Source: Hydra vulgaris (taxonomy: Eukaryota > Cnidaria > Hydrozoa > Anthoathecata > Hydridae). Taken from it: a DNA stretch of 64,000 nt. The notes beneath the pieces are model-generated. The model was not told the origin of the DNA and did no database searches. It was given only the letters and a program-made list of their open reading frames with translations. This document shows positions 52,135-64,000 of the stretch, piece after piece (the stretch's first letter is position 1; each line of letters opens with the position of its first letter). The stretch spans positions 19,195,001 through 19,259,000 of the forward strand of contig NC_088922.1 in assembly GCF_038396675.1 (NCBI RefSeq). Reading direction: 5' to 3'. The position numbers were made by a program, and so were the translations under genes.

Positions 52135-52812
52135 ATCTTAATAATAATACTGTAATTTAAAAGTAGTAGTGTCGTTTCACTTTCGTTTTTTAGAGTAGTT
52201 TCTAGGCTCTTCTATACGCGGTTCTATGTTAATAATATTACTTGAAATAACAATTTTCAAAATAAAAACCTATAACAATTGTCAGTCAGTATATTTTTAT
52301 CTAAAGTAAAAAAAAGATGAAACCGTTTAAGAACAAATTTAAAAATATAAATATATATTCAGATACCTTAAAAAGAAGGATAACACAGCATTCTTTTGAC
52401 AACTTCCAACAGAGTCTTTTTTTCACTTTTTTCTATACCTTATTTTTTTTATCTAAAAGAAAGTATACATATAGATACAGAGAAATATAAAATATACTGA
52501 AATATACGCAAATTTATGTAAATACACTTACATGTCCATAAATAACAGTCTTATTTTATTTAAAGAAAAGGAAACAGGCTATAAAAATTAGAAAAATACG
52601 ATAACCAACAACAAACAAACATTTATTTAAATTTTTATTGTAAAATTAAACAATGAACAACATCAATTCTTCTTAAAACTAAGAATTTATCAGTTCTAAT
52701 TTGCTTGCAGACCTTCCTCGAAAGACCGCGTGGAATATAGAACCGCGTATAGAAAAGCCAAGAAACTACTTTAAAAACAAAAGTACTATTAAATTACAGT
52801 ATTAATATTAAG
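52135..52812. repeat. Internal inverted repeat pair
   Basis: 52135-52232 matches the reverse complement of 52728-52812, including ttctatacgcggttctat and tactgtaattta. About 500 bases of AT-rich sequence lie between. Confidence 0.8.
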
Positions 52813-53173
52813 ACTAGCTGTAAGCAATCCGTAATATGGGTTAGTAATAAATAAATAGCAATTTGACTTGATATATTATATGAAAAATATAAAATACAAA
52901 TTCATCTATTTGGGTTGCCGTTGTCCCGGTTTTTTCGCTGAAGAATGCTATAAAAGTTTTAATTAGTTTAGCATTGTGCTCTCCTCCGTAAAAATCGCGA
53001 CAATGGACAATTGACAATTGACAATCGCTTTTATTGGTCTTGGCATTTAGTAAAGACCACGTAACTTTAGGTATGAGGTTCTTTTTATAAAGAATAGTAT
53101 AAATGAATAGTTCATTTAAAAAAAATCTTTATACCGAAAAATTGCGTTATTTTCAACACACTCAATCATGTCG

Positions 53174-53197
53174 TCTTAGGAAACCAGTTTCCTAAGA
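53174..53197. repeat. Perfect 11-bp-arm palindrome
   Basis: tcttaggaaac, centre ca, gtttcctaaga. Confidence 0.9.
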
Positions 53198-53920
53198 TGA
53201 GCTTTTTTTAGTGGAACTCAAAAAAACTCAAAATAACAAAAAAATAATCACAAAAAAAAATTAAACAAAATTGTATCTTCAAGGCGATACTTAAGTAAAA
53301 GGTAAATATCTCAATCGTAAAAAAAAAAAAAAATCTTTCCTATCTCTAAAAAAGTTACTATTTTTTGAAAAAACTTTCGCTCTTTAAATACCAAAATAAA
53401 GCTCCGCGGACAAAAACTTTAAAAAAGCGCGCTTTTCTAAATAAAAGACTGCATCTCATCTTAAGCGTCTAAATACGTATCATATTAAGCAACTTCGTCA
53501 AGTACTATCATAATTTAAATAGCATGACCTTAGCTTATGTGTTTTCTCATTTACCCATGGAATTAGCAGTAAATAAGCATGAAATATCAGGGTTCCTACA
53601 GAGCATGTTTTCCTGTTTTTCTAATTTGGCCTGTTTTCCTGTTTTTAAGGCATTAGAATGTTTTTTTAAAAGTCTGACGATGTTTATATATAAAATAATA
53701 TATTTTATGGATTTAGGAGGCAAGCAAGATAAAAAGTTTTTCAAACAAAGTTTACTAATTTTGTTTAGGTATAATATCAGCTATTACTTAACATAGTTTT
53801 AACATCTATTTTTTTGAAATAGAATATTAAATCATGTAAATGTTATAAATTAAGTTTTCGAACTTTTGTTTATTTTGTAATGTTAAACATGAATGGTTAA
53901 ATTGTAGTAATAATTATGAA

Positions 53921-53973
53921 AGTTTATTTTATTTTTAAATGAAGTTTACACTTCGTTTAAAATAAAATAAACT
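53921..53973. repeat. Near-perfect palindrome, ~24-bp arms
   Basis: agtttattttatttttaaat... pairs with ...aataaaataaact with one indel and one mismatch around ttac. Confidence 0.85.
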
Positions 53974-54548
53974 GGATTCATAAATTAAATTAAATTATTT
54001 TAAAGAGCAATTTTTTTGATATGGCATTAACCTGTTTTGCTGATCAGGGGGTTTTATATAACAACTAGAAAGCTTACAATCCTAAACTCATACTGCAATT
54101 TTATTTTAGGGTTTAGGTAGTTTTATAGTTTTGGTGGTTTAGATTTTTAAATCAGAGTTAAGGAGCCCCTCCTTCCCCATATAAAACCAGTTTTACAGAA
54201 TTCTAATGGGAAAGCTCTTTCCAGTATAAATGTTTTAACTGCAATGAGTAAACTTTACAATGATTTTCTAGACTCTGTTATACTGATATGAACCTTTTAG
54301 GCAGCCAGAAAAATTTTTAAAAATGGAAAAAATATTATTATTTTCAATTCTTTTTTTAAAAAAGTTTGAAATAAAAGTTTAAATATAAAAGTTTACAAGT
54401 ATGAATTATAAAATACATAAAACATAAGATAATTATTAAATATAAAAATAAGATTCTTAAATTACAATTAACTATAAGTTATAATATAAGTATTAAGATT
54501 AGTTAATCCCAAATATTATACGTATAAAGTAAACTACAGGCTAAATAG

Positions 54549-54580
54549 AGCATAAACGCATCTTGCGTTGCGTTTATGCT
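54549..54580. repeat. 12-bp-arm palindrome
   Basis: agcataaacgca and tgcgtttatgct around an 8-base centre that itself repeats gcgt. Confidence 0.9.
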
Positions 54581-54676
54581 ATTTTATTTATTTTTTGTTT
54601 TTTGAAATTTGATATCGTCAGTCATACACAACCCAGGAAAAAAAGTTTTATAGACCTTCTATAAACTTTTGAAACA

Positions 54677-54877
54677 TATGGTCCATAGAAATTCTATAGA
54701 ATTCTGTAAAATTTCTATAGAATGTCTATTAATTTCTATAGAAATTGCTATAAAACTTTATTTTCTATAAAATAAATCTCTTTGATAAAAAGTAGAAAAA
54801 AAAGTTCTATTGGAATTTTTATAGAAATTAACAGAGATTCTATAGAAATTTTATAGAATTCTATAGACCATATGTTT
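54677..54877. repeat. Hairpin built from repeated TTCTATAGAA palindromes
   Basis: 54677-54745 pairs with 54815-54877 (acatatggtc, then atagaattcta, then aatttctatagaat), and the 10-bp palindrome ttctatagaa or close variants recurs about eight times across the segment. It lies inside the nested element, just before a (TA)n tract. Confidence 0.85.
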
Positions 54878-54902
54878 ATCATATTTGTTTAAGAGCTTAT
54901 TT

Positions 54903-55047
<145 letters not shown>

Positions 55048-55519
55048 TACAGTTTTTGCTGTTTATAAAACGTTTTTACTTGTTCATTTATCATTTTATT
55101 AAATAATATATTTAAAATTGTGTCACAAAATAGACTGTTTTTATAAGAAAAATCCTGTTTTTTAGACCTCAACTGTCCTGTTTTTTTTAAAAAAAATGTC
55201 CTCTTTTTTACCAATGACCCTATAGGAACCCTGAAATATTGAGGATGTAATAAATTTTTGATGATCTTGTGTCTTTTTGACATAAACACAAAATATTGAA
55301 TAATAAAAAATTATAACGGGAATGGTAAATTTTTTTTAACAGTGAAACAATCAAAGAATATTAACTATACAACCAAGAAATTAAAACAAATAACACCGTC
55401 GAACTTGTATGAATATCTTTAACCAAAAAAGTTCGCGAAAAAATCATTAGTCTACCCGTAAAAGAGGTTATACCATCTTAGGTACCTGCTCATATTACGC
55501 AACCTTCCCCTAATAGTAA

Positions 55520-56674
55520 ATACGTTTATTAAATGCTTACATTTTTTATTCGAATAGTCATTCAAGATGTAAAACTATTTTGCAAGATGTAAAACTATTT
55601 TGTTAATTTTACAAATATTGCGCGATTTAATATATGTTAATATATAATGTTATGTAAATATTGATTAAAGATTATTTAAAGTATTTAAACATTTAATTAC
55701 TATTTATTTAAAACGATAACTACTAAAATTGAATTTACTAAAATATAGTTAATAAATGTTTAAAATACTTTGAACAACTTTCAATAATTATTTACTAATA
55801 GCATGTTATTTGCAACAAAAACGTTTATTAAAGTCTTTAGTAAAATAGTTTTCTTATTGTAACTTAAGTAACATTTGTCTACTGGTAAATTTATATATTC
55901 TAAAAATGTCTTTAAATCAACTCCTTATTTTTGGATAAAACTAAACAAGATAAACACAAATGATCAAAATGATGATTGAAAAAATGAAGACTAAAAACCA
56001 TTGTCGCAGCACCGGTTTTAACAAAAAGAGATTAAGGCCGGGGAGGGAGGGGTGGTGGTGATGTAATCAAAAGTGGTATCCCCAAATAAACTTTGGGTTC
56101 TTCACTGATTGGGTCTTTCTAACACAGCGTAAACTACCACTATTATTGCTACTAATATGTATTATTTACAAGTTCATATTAGTATTTTGAATATTTTATT
56201 TAGTTATAAATTGTAAATATAGGTCAATGAAAGCTGGTGATGCTGCTTGATTTTTTGCACAATCAATTACCAAAAATAATGTTACTTATAATCGTTATCT
56301 TAAATACAGATGTTCTTTTTTAAATAAGTACTAAAATCTGAGCCGTATAAAGACTAAAAAATAGCTCTAGAATAGTTAGAGTGTTTTCGAATAGGTGATG
56401 TAATAATTAATATTTTATGCAACATATTTGTATCAAAATAAGTCATTAAAAACAAATATTTTACTCGTTAATTTTATTACTTTAAATGCAATTTAATTTT
56501 TTTAAATTCCAGCTAACGATAAAAAAAAGTTAGGAGTTTCATTTACTTGGTCTTACCATTTTTTTATACTTTTTCGCATATCGTTCAGCCATCTTGAAAG
56601 TAATTATTAATTCTTGTAAAACGTTTTCCGGCAAAGTAGTATGAATGTAAGCAAAATGTTTTTTTTGATATCAT
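55520..56674. other. Gene-free AT-rich stretch
   Basis: No coding pattern. A short direct duplication (aagatgtaaaactattttg, twice at about 55565-55605) is the only visible structure. Confidence 0.5.
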
Positions 56675-56680
56675 TATGAT

Positions 56681-57595
56681 GGGGGAGACCGGGGCTAGTT
56701 GGCCGCAGGGGTAAGTTGACGAACTGCGTTTATCTTTAGAGCCTTTCATCAGAAAGTGACAAAAATTACTCAGAAACTTCCTTGTTGACCATTTCATTAT
56801 TCACTGTAGTATTGTCAGGATTCGCGCATGCGCATGGGAGATATTGATATTTATGCGTTTTTTGGACAAAAACGTAACTTTTAGAACATCGCTTCCTTTT
56901 TACTTTACAAAGAAAATATTTAGTCGTATGAAAAAAAAATTATTGTAAAAGTTCTAGCCACAATTGGTTTACTATATCCAGTCAGACTTTTTTTTCAAAG
57001 CTGCCGTTTTTCAGGATCTGTTTATTAAAAAAAAAGCTTTCGGGTAAGTTGACAAATTTTTCACGGGGTAAGTTGGCTCATAGCATTTACTATGGAAAAA
57101 AATATTTATCTTTATAAAATTATTTTTATTTTTTTTTTAATTTTCAACAATATTGAAAATATTTATTCTTACAAAAAAATTAAAAAAAAATTTTTTTTAG
57201 TTTTTTTTTCCACAGATAAAACGCGAGCTACTGTTTGGCTTTTATACGGACTAATATTTCGTACCAGCTAAAAGTAATATTAAATTTTGGGATAAAATTG
57301 TTGCAAAAATTAATTTAAAAAAAATTTCTATTAATTTTGCACTTAATAGTGCATTAATAATCATTTTTATAGTTTGCGCCAACTTACCCCGTGGTGGGGT
57401 AAGTTGGCGCAAATTTTTTTATTTTTGAGAACCCGGAAAGGCCCCAAGAATTTTTTTTTGTAAATGAATGCAAATTTTATAAGATACCCTAATCCATACT
57501 CTTTAAGACTACAATTTATTATTTTTAAAAAAATGTACTGTTAGGGCTAAAGAGCTCATAGAGTAAAAACCGAGCCAACTAGCCCCGGTCTCCCC
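56681..57595. mobile_element. Non-autonomous transposon with GGGGAGACCGGGGCTAGTT ends and TATGAT duplication
   Basis: The left end at 56681 and the reverse complement of the right end at 57595 share GGGGAGACCGGGGCTAGTT and a further GGC. TATGAT flanks both sides (56675-56680 and 57596-57601). The interior has repeated (g)gggtaagttg(g/a)c motifs at about 56709, 57045 and 57065, and a perfect hairpin at 57373-57413 made of the same motif. There is no ORF. It is 915 bp, a MITE-like element. Confidence 0.85.
57373..57413. repeat. Perfect 18-bp-arm palindrome within the MITE
   Basis: tttgcgccaacttacccc, centre gtggt, ggggtaagttggcgcaaa. The arms carry the ggggtaagttgg motif seen several times in the same element. 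Confidence 0.95.
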
Positions 57596-57719
57596 TATGA
57601 TAATATGAGTTCATAAATTAAAACCTACTATTTAGACATTAAAAGAAAAAACTTAACTTTTACTGTGCTTTATAACTAATATAAGAAAGTCTGCTATAAA
57701 TTAACTTTATTTCACAAAG

Positions 57720-57865
57720 TTATGACATCACTATGATGTCATTATAGTATCATTATTTGATATCATAGCTTAAGTTGGTTTTAATATCATTCTGATATCG
57801 CGTACATTGATATCGCGTACATTGATATCGTATATTGTATACATTGATATCGCGTCTTGACTGGG
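57720..57865. repeat. GATATC-rich repeats ending TGACTGGG
   Basis: gatatcgcgtacatt occurs in tandem around 57795-57850, with several other gatatca motifs. The edge (tcttgactggg) is the inverse of cccagtcaggg at 49617, which also leads into tgatatc-rich sequence. Both could be ends of one family. Confidence 0.5.
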
Positions 57866-57869
57866 TAGT

Positions 57870-60313
57870 ATGATGTTTTTCAAAACGAGGTTTTGAGGAT
57901 TCAAAAGATGTAGTATAGACTTTATATTGATATAATGAGAACATGTAAAAGAGTGTTACATTGTTACCTTGATACGCCTACATTGATACGACTGTTTCAC
58001 TCAATATAAAAGCAAGCTTGACGTCTCAAAGATTTTTGAGTTGATAAAAAAAAATTATTTTCGCATAAAAGGTATAAAAATACACTATAGTTAAAAAAAA
58101 TAGTATTTTTTATCAAATTCCGAAATCAATCGTGAAGAAAACCATTTTTTTTTTAAATTACGCAACCCGGTTTTTATTGTCGTCATTAATTGAAGTTTAT
58201 TTAAATTCAATTCAATATTTTAATGAGTATATATTTGAAAAAAAAAATCTTTGAGACAGCTTTTAAGACGTACATACATCGACTTACAAATAGGAATTGG
58301 CGCAATTAGGTGTAGATTCATCAACTGATAAATAGGGATTGGCGTAAACAAAAATACATGGTTAGGGTAAAGGTTAGGGTTAGGATCAGAATCGATTAGA
58401 AACCATTGAGTTTTGCTTTAAATAGTTTTGCTTGAAGTGTTAATAAAAATTTGGCCTATTTTTAAGTTAACTAAAAAAAAAAAATCTAATAATATTTGAG
58501 TATAAAGACAATGGTGAATATTAGCGTTTTTCGTGTAATTTTTTAAACTTCAACATCAAATTAGAGATTTTCAGGGCAATGTTTTTATACAATTTCTAAT
58601 CAACATGAAATTCTCTATTGAAATCAATCATAAAATAATAGGTTTAGGCAACTTAAACAGTGCCGAACATGCAAGAGGACGTTGGTACATTGACTGAGGG
58701 TTTAGTTTGGGGCAGGTATGAATCAATCATTGTAGCACCTCGCTTACATTTTTCACAAAGACAGTATGGTATCTGGGCTGCGTTTTTATTTAAAACTCGA
58801 AACCTCATTTCGAGCTATAATATCTTCTGGATACCGAGAATTATCAGGATTTGATATTTTGCAGGTTGTGCGCTAAATTAATTTTTTTTAAAGCGCCATA
58901 ATGAAATAAAAACAAGAATTTAGCGTAAATGCATTATAATACTTTATTTATTATAAAAAATCAAAAATATAAAAACTCAAATACAAAACCCAAAAACAAA
59001 AAAGTTGAATATAGATAGATTTTAGAATTTCTAAAATACTTCATGTAGTAATGCTCTAGTAGTATTTTTATAAAATAGTATTTTTTAAAATAATCCAGTA
59101 TTAGTGCCGCTATTTACATAAATCCGCTATTTACATAAATCGTTGCTTTTGTACATACCTTACATGTTTTTGTTTTTCCGACAATCTGATAAATAACGTT
59201 AAACATAGCCACAAGTAAAACAGTACATGATTCAGAACTTTTTAATTAATAATGCGATCGCATTGTAGCGCACTCCTTGTAGCCATTTTTTACCCAACCG
59301 GTAAATTATGTCAGTAAATTTTGGAAGATTTCATCTGCGATAAATCGCATTTGAAATCGCTCACAAAAAATAAAAAGCTCCACGTAAAAATATGCAGAAA
59401 CCTATAGCTATTACTAATATATTACCCCCAGTCTCTATAACCGTAATTCGTTGTGAAACGTACACTATCGTTTCTCTTTCTTTTTTTTATTATATTTGAT
59501 GTAAAATAAATACTATATATTACAAAAACAAATAAACAAGGGTTCTGAAAGAATATCATAATGATATTATCATCAGAACATTTTTAAACTTTAAAAACAA
59601 AATACTTACACTCTTTTTTTTTTAAATAGAGGATTTTTCAACTATTCTGCTTCGAAATAAAGTCAATCTTTTTATCAGGCTGTTGAAAAATCGAACTTGC
59701 TATTTACTGATAATCAATCAATTTCAGGCAATTCAGAATAAAAAGTTCTTTACAAATCAAGTGTTTGAAGCCTGCAACACACTTGGTTTAAACTTTGTCC
59801 AGTGCTTGATAAATGGCAAAAAATTAAATATACGCAACATATCGAAGACCTGCAAGTTGATGTTGGGTCAATATTGAAAAAAAAACGTTTCAGTTTAGGA
59901 ATTTGTAAGAAAAGAGAGAGTCGTTAAAAATTTTGATGTAGGAGAACGTTCCAAGAAGTCTGATCCAAAAATTTGTGGAAACACACCACCTGGTTCTTAG
60001 CATTTAATGCTAACAACTGCGAGAGCCGTGCCGTTTTAGTTGATTTTAATTTATATGTTGACTATTTTAGTCGGTGACTATAATTTTACAATTTATTTTA
60101 CCTGTAATATATTGCGGCTTTAAAAGAGAAGTAAATTTTTTTAGTACTTTACCTTCCAAAGCCGAGAAGGCCACTACAGATGAGGAAACTACTTAATTGT
60201 GGTTATAAAAAAAAGAATAGTACAGCTAATTATACTATAAAAACTTAAAATATAAATCTAAAGAATGGCCATAATAATAAATATGTATTAGTAATTATAA
60301 AAAATGAAGAGTT
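57870..60313. other. Gene-free AT-rich stretch with small repeats
   Basis: A telomere-like patch ggttagggtaaaggttaggg lies at 58364. A repeat related to 38.85 kb is at about 59205-59360. The 64-residue ORF at 59683-59877 (FEACNTLGLNFVQCLINGKK) continues in broken form to about 60000 and may be a relic of an unrecognised gene. Confidence 0.35.
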
Positions 60314-61628
60314 TATTTTCAAAACGCGGTAAACACCATTTTCAAAAAAATGTAGAAATTGTGTCGTTTATTTTTAGTTTATAAGAACCTAACAGACATT
60401 GTGTCCGAATATATGTTAAGCGAAGTATAACCCTATATTTTTCTACTTCTAAAAAACATTTATTTTCAAAACACGGTATAGAACTTTTAATTTATTTTCA
60501 AAGGGTGGTATTTAATTGTGACCAATCAGTGACAGATGTATACTACTTCTGCGCAAGCGCAAACCTTGTAAAGTTGCGTTAATGAAATGGCGGATTGCAT
60601 TGGACAAGATTAATGCGTTACCTAATCTCCAATTTCACATAGAAAAAAGAAAAAAATGCTTGAAATAAGAAAAAAGAAAAGCATTTCTTCATTCAAGTGT
60701 TTGTTTATACTTTCATTTTTTTTTTTGTTTAACTGAACTGATTATGGAATGATGATGGAAGATATATTAAAAAGACAACTTATATTAATGAGTTTAAATA
60801 TATTTAAAAAAAAAGATGATGTTTATTTATATTAATTGTCCATTAATTCTAAACAGACTTAAAAATAGAGGCGGAAATAAAAAATTAAGGGCCTATGAAG
60901 ATAAGGGAGATGTTTTAAAAAATTTGATGCATTTTCCAATGCATCAATTCTTTGTCTATTATTTATATGCTTGCTACGGACAAAGCAAGAAATAAGCATA
61001 GTGTTGTGCTTCTTTCCTTGAAAAAGCAATATTTTAAAAACCTGGTCATCATTATTACAACTACACTATCACTTTTTTTTAAACTTTAAAACTAAATATA
61101 AAATAAAAAAATATTATGGTTTATTGTCTGATTTGATTTATTTAACTCTCTTATAATAAATAATTTTATATTCACAATCGTGAAATAAATTTAAATTCAC
61201 AATCGTGAAAACATAATAGTTTACATTACATTAACAGAACATTGTTTTCATTCACATTGTCATTAAAATATAATTAGCAAAGATTAAATGCAGAGTTATA
61301 CAATATGTTAAACAAAATTATTTATTAAAAGTTATTTAGGTCTTTTAAAGTTTAAAAAGTTTCCATAATATCTTTATAAAATGGATATACCGCATTTTGC
61401 TAATAAGCTGTAATTGGATACACGGTATTTTAAAGTAAATGCAAATTTATAGACAAAAAGTATATATGTTTTTTTTTATTTACCAATATTTAAATTAACA
61501 TTATCTAATATACTTTATGTATATATACATTAAGCAACAATAAACCAAATATATGAGACATAATTGTGTGGCGAAAAAAGTTAATTATCTCAATACCACA
61601 AAAATGGATATACCGCATTTTGAAAATA
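60314..61628. mobile_element. Non-autonomous element with doubled TATTTTCAAAACGCGGTA ends
   Basis: TATTTTCAAAACGCGGTA at 60314 and the reverse complement of 61611-61628 (TATTTTCAAAATGCGGTA) form inverted ends; a shared c.ccattttt follows. A second, inner pair lies at about 60465 (tattttcaaaacacggtata) and 61390 (reverse of taccgcatttt), so each end is duplicated. No ORF. No target duplication seen. Confidence 0.6.
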
Positions 61629-61759
61629 CACTCTTCAAATATTCATGTATCTGTAATAATAACCCTTTATATTAAATATTTAATAAAAATAATAGTAAAT
61701 TTTATAAAACTGTTATAAATCTATTGATATAAATCTCATAAATCAAGGTTTATTTCAAA

Positions 61760-62400
61760 TTAATAATAACTTAAAAAGTCATCCATAGCAAGAATAAAAT
61801 CTTTTAAATTATTTTTATAAACAGAAAAACGAATAAAAGGATCAAAATTAGACAAAACTATTTTATTCCAAAAGTTAGGTGCGCGATAAGTAATAAAAAA
61901 GTTATTAAATTTTGTTCTAAAAAATAGTTCATTTAGGAAATCATTTTTAAGTGAGTACTTATTAGAAAGTTTCAATGTAAAAAAGTCGTTAAAAACAAGT
62001 AGGCATAAATTGTTTTTCCACTAATATGTAAAACAAAACAATAAAAACGTTATGTTTGTAGACATCAAGTATTTTCATTTCATCAAAGAAAGGATTTGAA
62101 TGTGAAGAGCGATCCAAATAATTACGCGAATTGCATATTTCTAACGGCGATTTAGACGTTGTAGTTTACGTTTTTCGGTACTACCCCATGCATTATTTGC
62201 ATAATTTATATAGCTGTGTATAAATGAGAAATAGAGCTGTGTAAGCCTTTTTATGTTTAAGGTGGTAGTACAGTAATTAGAAAAAAGTTTTGTATTCGGG
62301 TTTTTATACAAAATGCCAATATTTTCAGAAACTTTGATGATTACATGACTTATATAGTTTTTCAAATATTTATTGACCAATATGCATTTATATATATATA
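61760..62400 (-). pseudogene. LINE C-terminal tail fragments (CR1/L2 type)
   Basis: The minus strand at 62413-62141 reads [20 protein letters not shown], then LTQLYFSFIHSYINYANNAW and RKLQRLNRR, the segment after the RT palm. 61975-61760 reads NNFFITYRAPNFWNKIVLSN, the last conserved block. The middle is frameshifted. Only the tail is present, as usual for 5'-truncated LINEs. Confidence 0.65.
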
Positions 62401-62405
62401 TATAT

Positions 62406-62487
<82 letters not shown>

Positions 62488-62560
62488 TTATATATTTATA
62501 TATATATATTTATATATATACATATATATATATATTTATATATATTTTATATATATAAAA
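62389..62560. repeat. (TA)n microsatellite with CA and TTTA interruptions
   Basis: Dinucleotide TA repeats with a short acacacac block. It lies between the LINE tail and the foldback element. Confidence 0.95.
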
Positions 62561-62561
62561 T

Positions 62562-62905
62562 ATTGGAGACTGGGAACAACAAAAACCCCAAAACGTTAGC
62601 CCCCCCAGCCCCAAATAGGAGGGCAATAAGTTTATATATATATTTTTTTTTTTAATTTTATTTATATTCATTGACAAATTTCAAATTTGATTCAATAATC
62701 TTTTGTTGTTCGGCTTTTATGACCTTATAAAGTTTACTTTATAAAGTCATAAAAGCCGATCAAAAAGAGATTATTAAATCAAATTTAAAATGTGTCGATG
62801 AATATAAATAAAATTTACAATTAAAAAAAATAAAAAAAATTTGACTCATTGCTCTTCTATTTGGGGCTGGGGGTTTTGGGGTTTTTGTTGTTCTCAGTCT
62901 CCAAT
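62562..62905. mobile_element. 344-bp foldback element
   Basis: The left half (from attggagactgggaacaaca) pairs along almost its whole length, about 170 bp, with the right half. The centre is a near-perfect hairpin, cggcttttatgac... to ...gtcataaaagccg (about 62711-62758). Both arms carry aaaaaccccaaaac and agccccaaatag blocks. No ORF. Confidence 0.9.
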
Positions 62906-63841
62906 CAACGCAATTTTTTGCATAGCATCCTCATTCCTCATATAAATGAACATGCTTAAATATGGAGTTTTCTTCATGTTTCAAAGTTGCTTAGCTGAAA
63001 CATCAAAAAAAGTTGTCTACGGCCTTGATATATATATATATATACTTAAATTTAGAAAAAACAACTTTTAACGGAACTTTAAGTTTCATGCCTATCGGTA
63101 ATCATCAGCCATGAAGAAGAAAATCAAATATAATATAAAATATAAAAAACCGTTTAAAAATTACAAACTACTCAATGCAACTAGGGTACAAGTTTTTCCG
63201 AACAAAAATGAAGCTTTTTAAAATTACTAAATAAGTCACAAACAATTCACAACATAACTATTAACAATAACAAATCATTTAGTTAAAGCATAAAATTTCT
63301 CACCAGTCAATCATTACAATTGAAATTTGTTAAACTAATTAGCCAAGCACACTTTATAAGCCTTTTTCCTTTAAGCAGAATCTTTTTCACAATTAATGAC
63401 TGAATTTTTAATTTTACATGCAAATGATCCAAAAAACATTACGCAGAATAATTTTTGGATTATTGGCATGTTTTTATACTACAATAAAATGCATAATGCA
63501 GAACTGCCTTCAAAAAATCTTTTAGGCATCAACCAAGAAGAATCCACCTAGTTATTAATTAAATCATACCCTTGAAGTGTTCTAAAAAATAAAAGCAACC
63601 ACAATGCAAAATAAGAAAGTAATCAAAAATAAAATAATCTTACACTACTTCCTGTAAAATGAATTATAAATAATTTTGACACAAAAATATTGCTAAAATT
63701 GAATACGTAGGAAAAAAAAGACACTGTGCAGCTTTCTGTTTAAGGAACAAATCAAATCAAAACAACATCATAATAAAATAGTAGCCAAACAAAATACCTA
63801 AAAGGTACAGCAACAAATTGATCAAGATAACGCCATACATA
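62906..63841. other. Gene-free AT-rich stretch
   Basis: A short (TA)n tract at about 63028; otherwise nothing recognised. Confidence 0.5.
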
Positions 63842-63890
63842 GGGGAGAGTGGGGAAAAGTGGGACGCGGGAGAAGTGGGACACCCCTATA
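63842..63890 (+). other. Probable transposon end GGGGAGAGTGGGG, cut by the window
   Basis: aggggagagtggggaaaagt is followed by two more gtgggac repeats (gtgggacgcggg, gtgggacaccc). Same type and orientation as 47634. The rest of the element lies outside the window. Confidence 0.4.
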
Positions 63891-64000
63891 ATTTTATTTC
63901 GCAGCAGCGCCTAATTACTGTTATTTAATGTAAACGTATAGATTTCATGTGCTCTTTTTAGTAGACATCATTTCCCCTCTCTGCGCGCGGTGAAAACCCT

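Overview
The window looks like a stretch of transposon-filled intergenic DNA from an AT-rich animal genome, most likely a hydrozoan of the Hydra type. The reasons are the very high A+T, the long (TA)n arrays, spliceosomal introns inside decayed genes, and the mix of families: THAP/P-like, Transib, Tc1, pogo-like, ZMYM1-like hAT, CR1/L2-type LINEs and Polinton-like virus relics. The species call is inference. I found no intact host gene, no tRNA or rRNA, and no bacterial-style operon. Almost every recognisable protein is a broken transposase, reverse transcriptase or virus-like protein.

Layout, left half. 1-2.7 kb: a THAP/P-like transposase relic, a LINE endonuclease fragment, and a SWIM zinc-finger gene fragment with an intron. 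3.0-5.9 kb: a second P-like element with inverted ends beside (TA)n tracts. 6.3-6.7 kb: a second SWIM fragment with the same intron position. 7.7-8.9 kb: an internally shortened pogo-like transposase. 9.7-12.5 kb: a hAT-like element (8-bp target duplication, one mismatch) carrying LINE pieces. 13.56-16.62 kb: a complete Transib (RAG1-related) element with CACAGTG ends and a perfect 5-bp duplication. 16.8-20.8 kb: a pair of inverted arms around an unnamed transposase-like gene. 25.0-26.75 kb: a Tc1 copy sitting in (TA)n. 27.0-32.3 kb: a Polinton/adintovirus-like endogenous element with a DNA polymerase B fragment, a small basic protein and divergent genes around a 25-bp repeat array.

Layout, right half. 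32.4-34.6 kb: a third P-like relic. 34.99-38.66 kb: an element with a near-intact transposase-like gene (one in-frame stop) and repeated GTCAGCTACGCAAC motifs on both sides. 39.1-42.3 kb: a CR1/L2-type LINE with a 16-bp minisatellite grown inside its ORF. 42.29-45.32 kb: a full-length hAT inserted next to or into that LINE. 47.7-49.6 kb: inverted groups of a ~300-bp repeat. 49.8-50.9 kb: two more transposase fragments. 52.0-57.6 kb: nested non-autonomous elements. 60.3-61.6 kb: an element with doubled ends. 61.8-62.9 kb: a LINE tail and a foldback element.

The genes do not form one pathway. They are independent selfish elements, several nested in one another. The most unusual points are the GTCAGCTACGCAAC element (possibly an undescribed transposon family), the RSS-like ends of the Transib copy, the virus-like block, and a window-wide pattern of short near-perfect palindromes that interrupt otherwise recognisable coding sequence.
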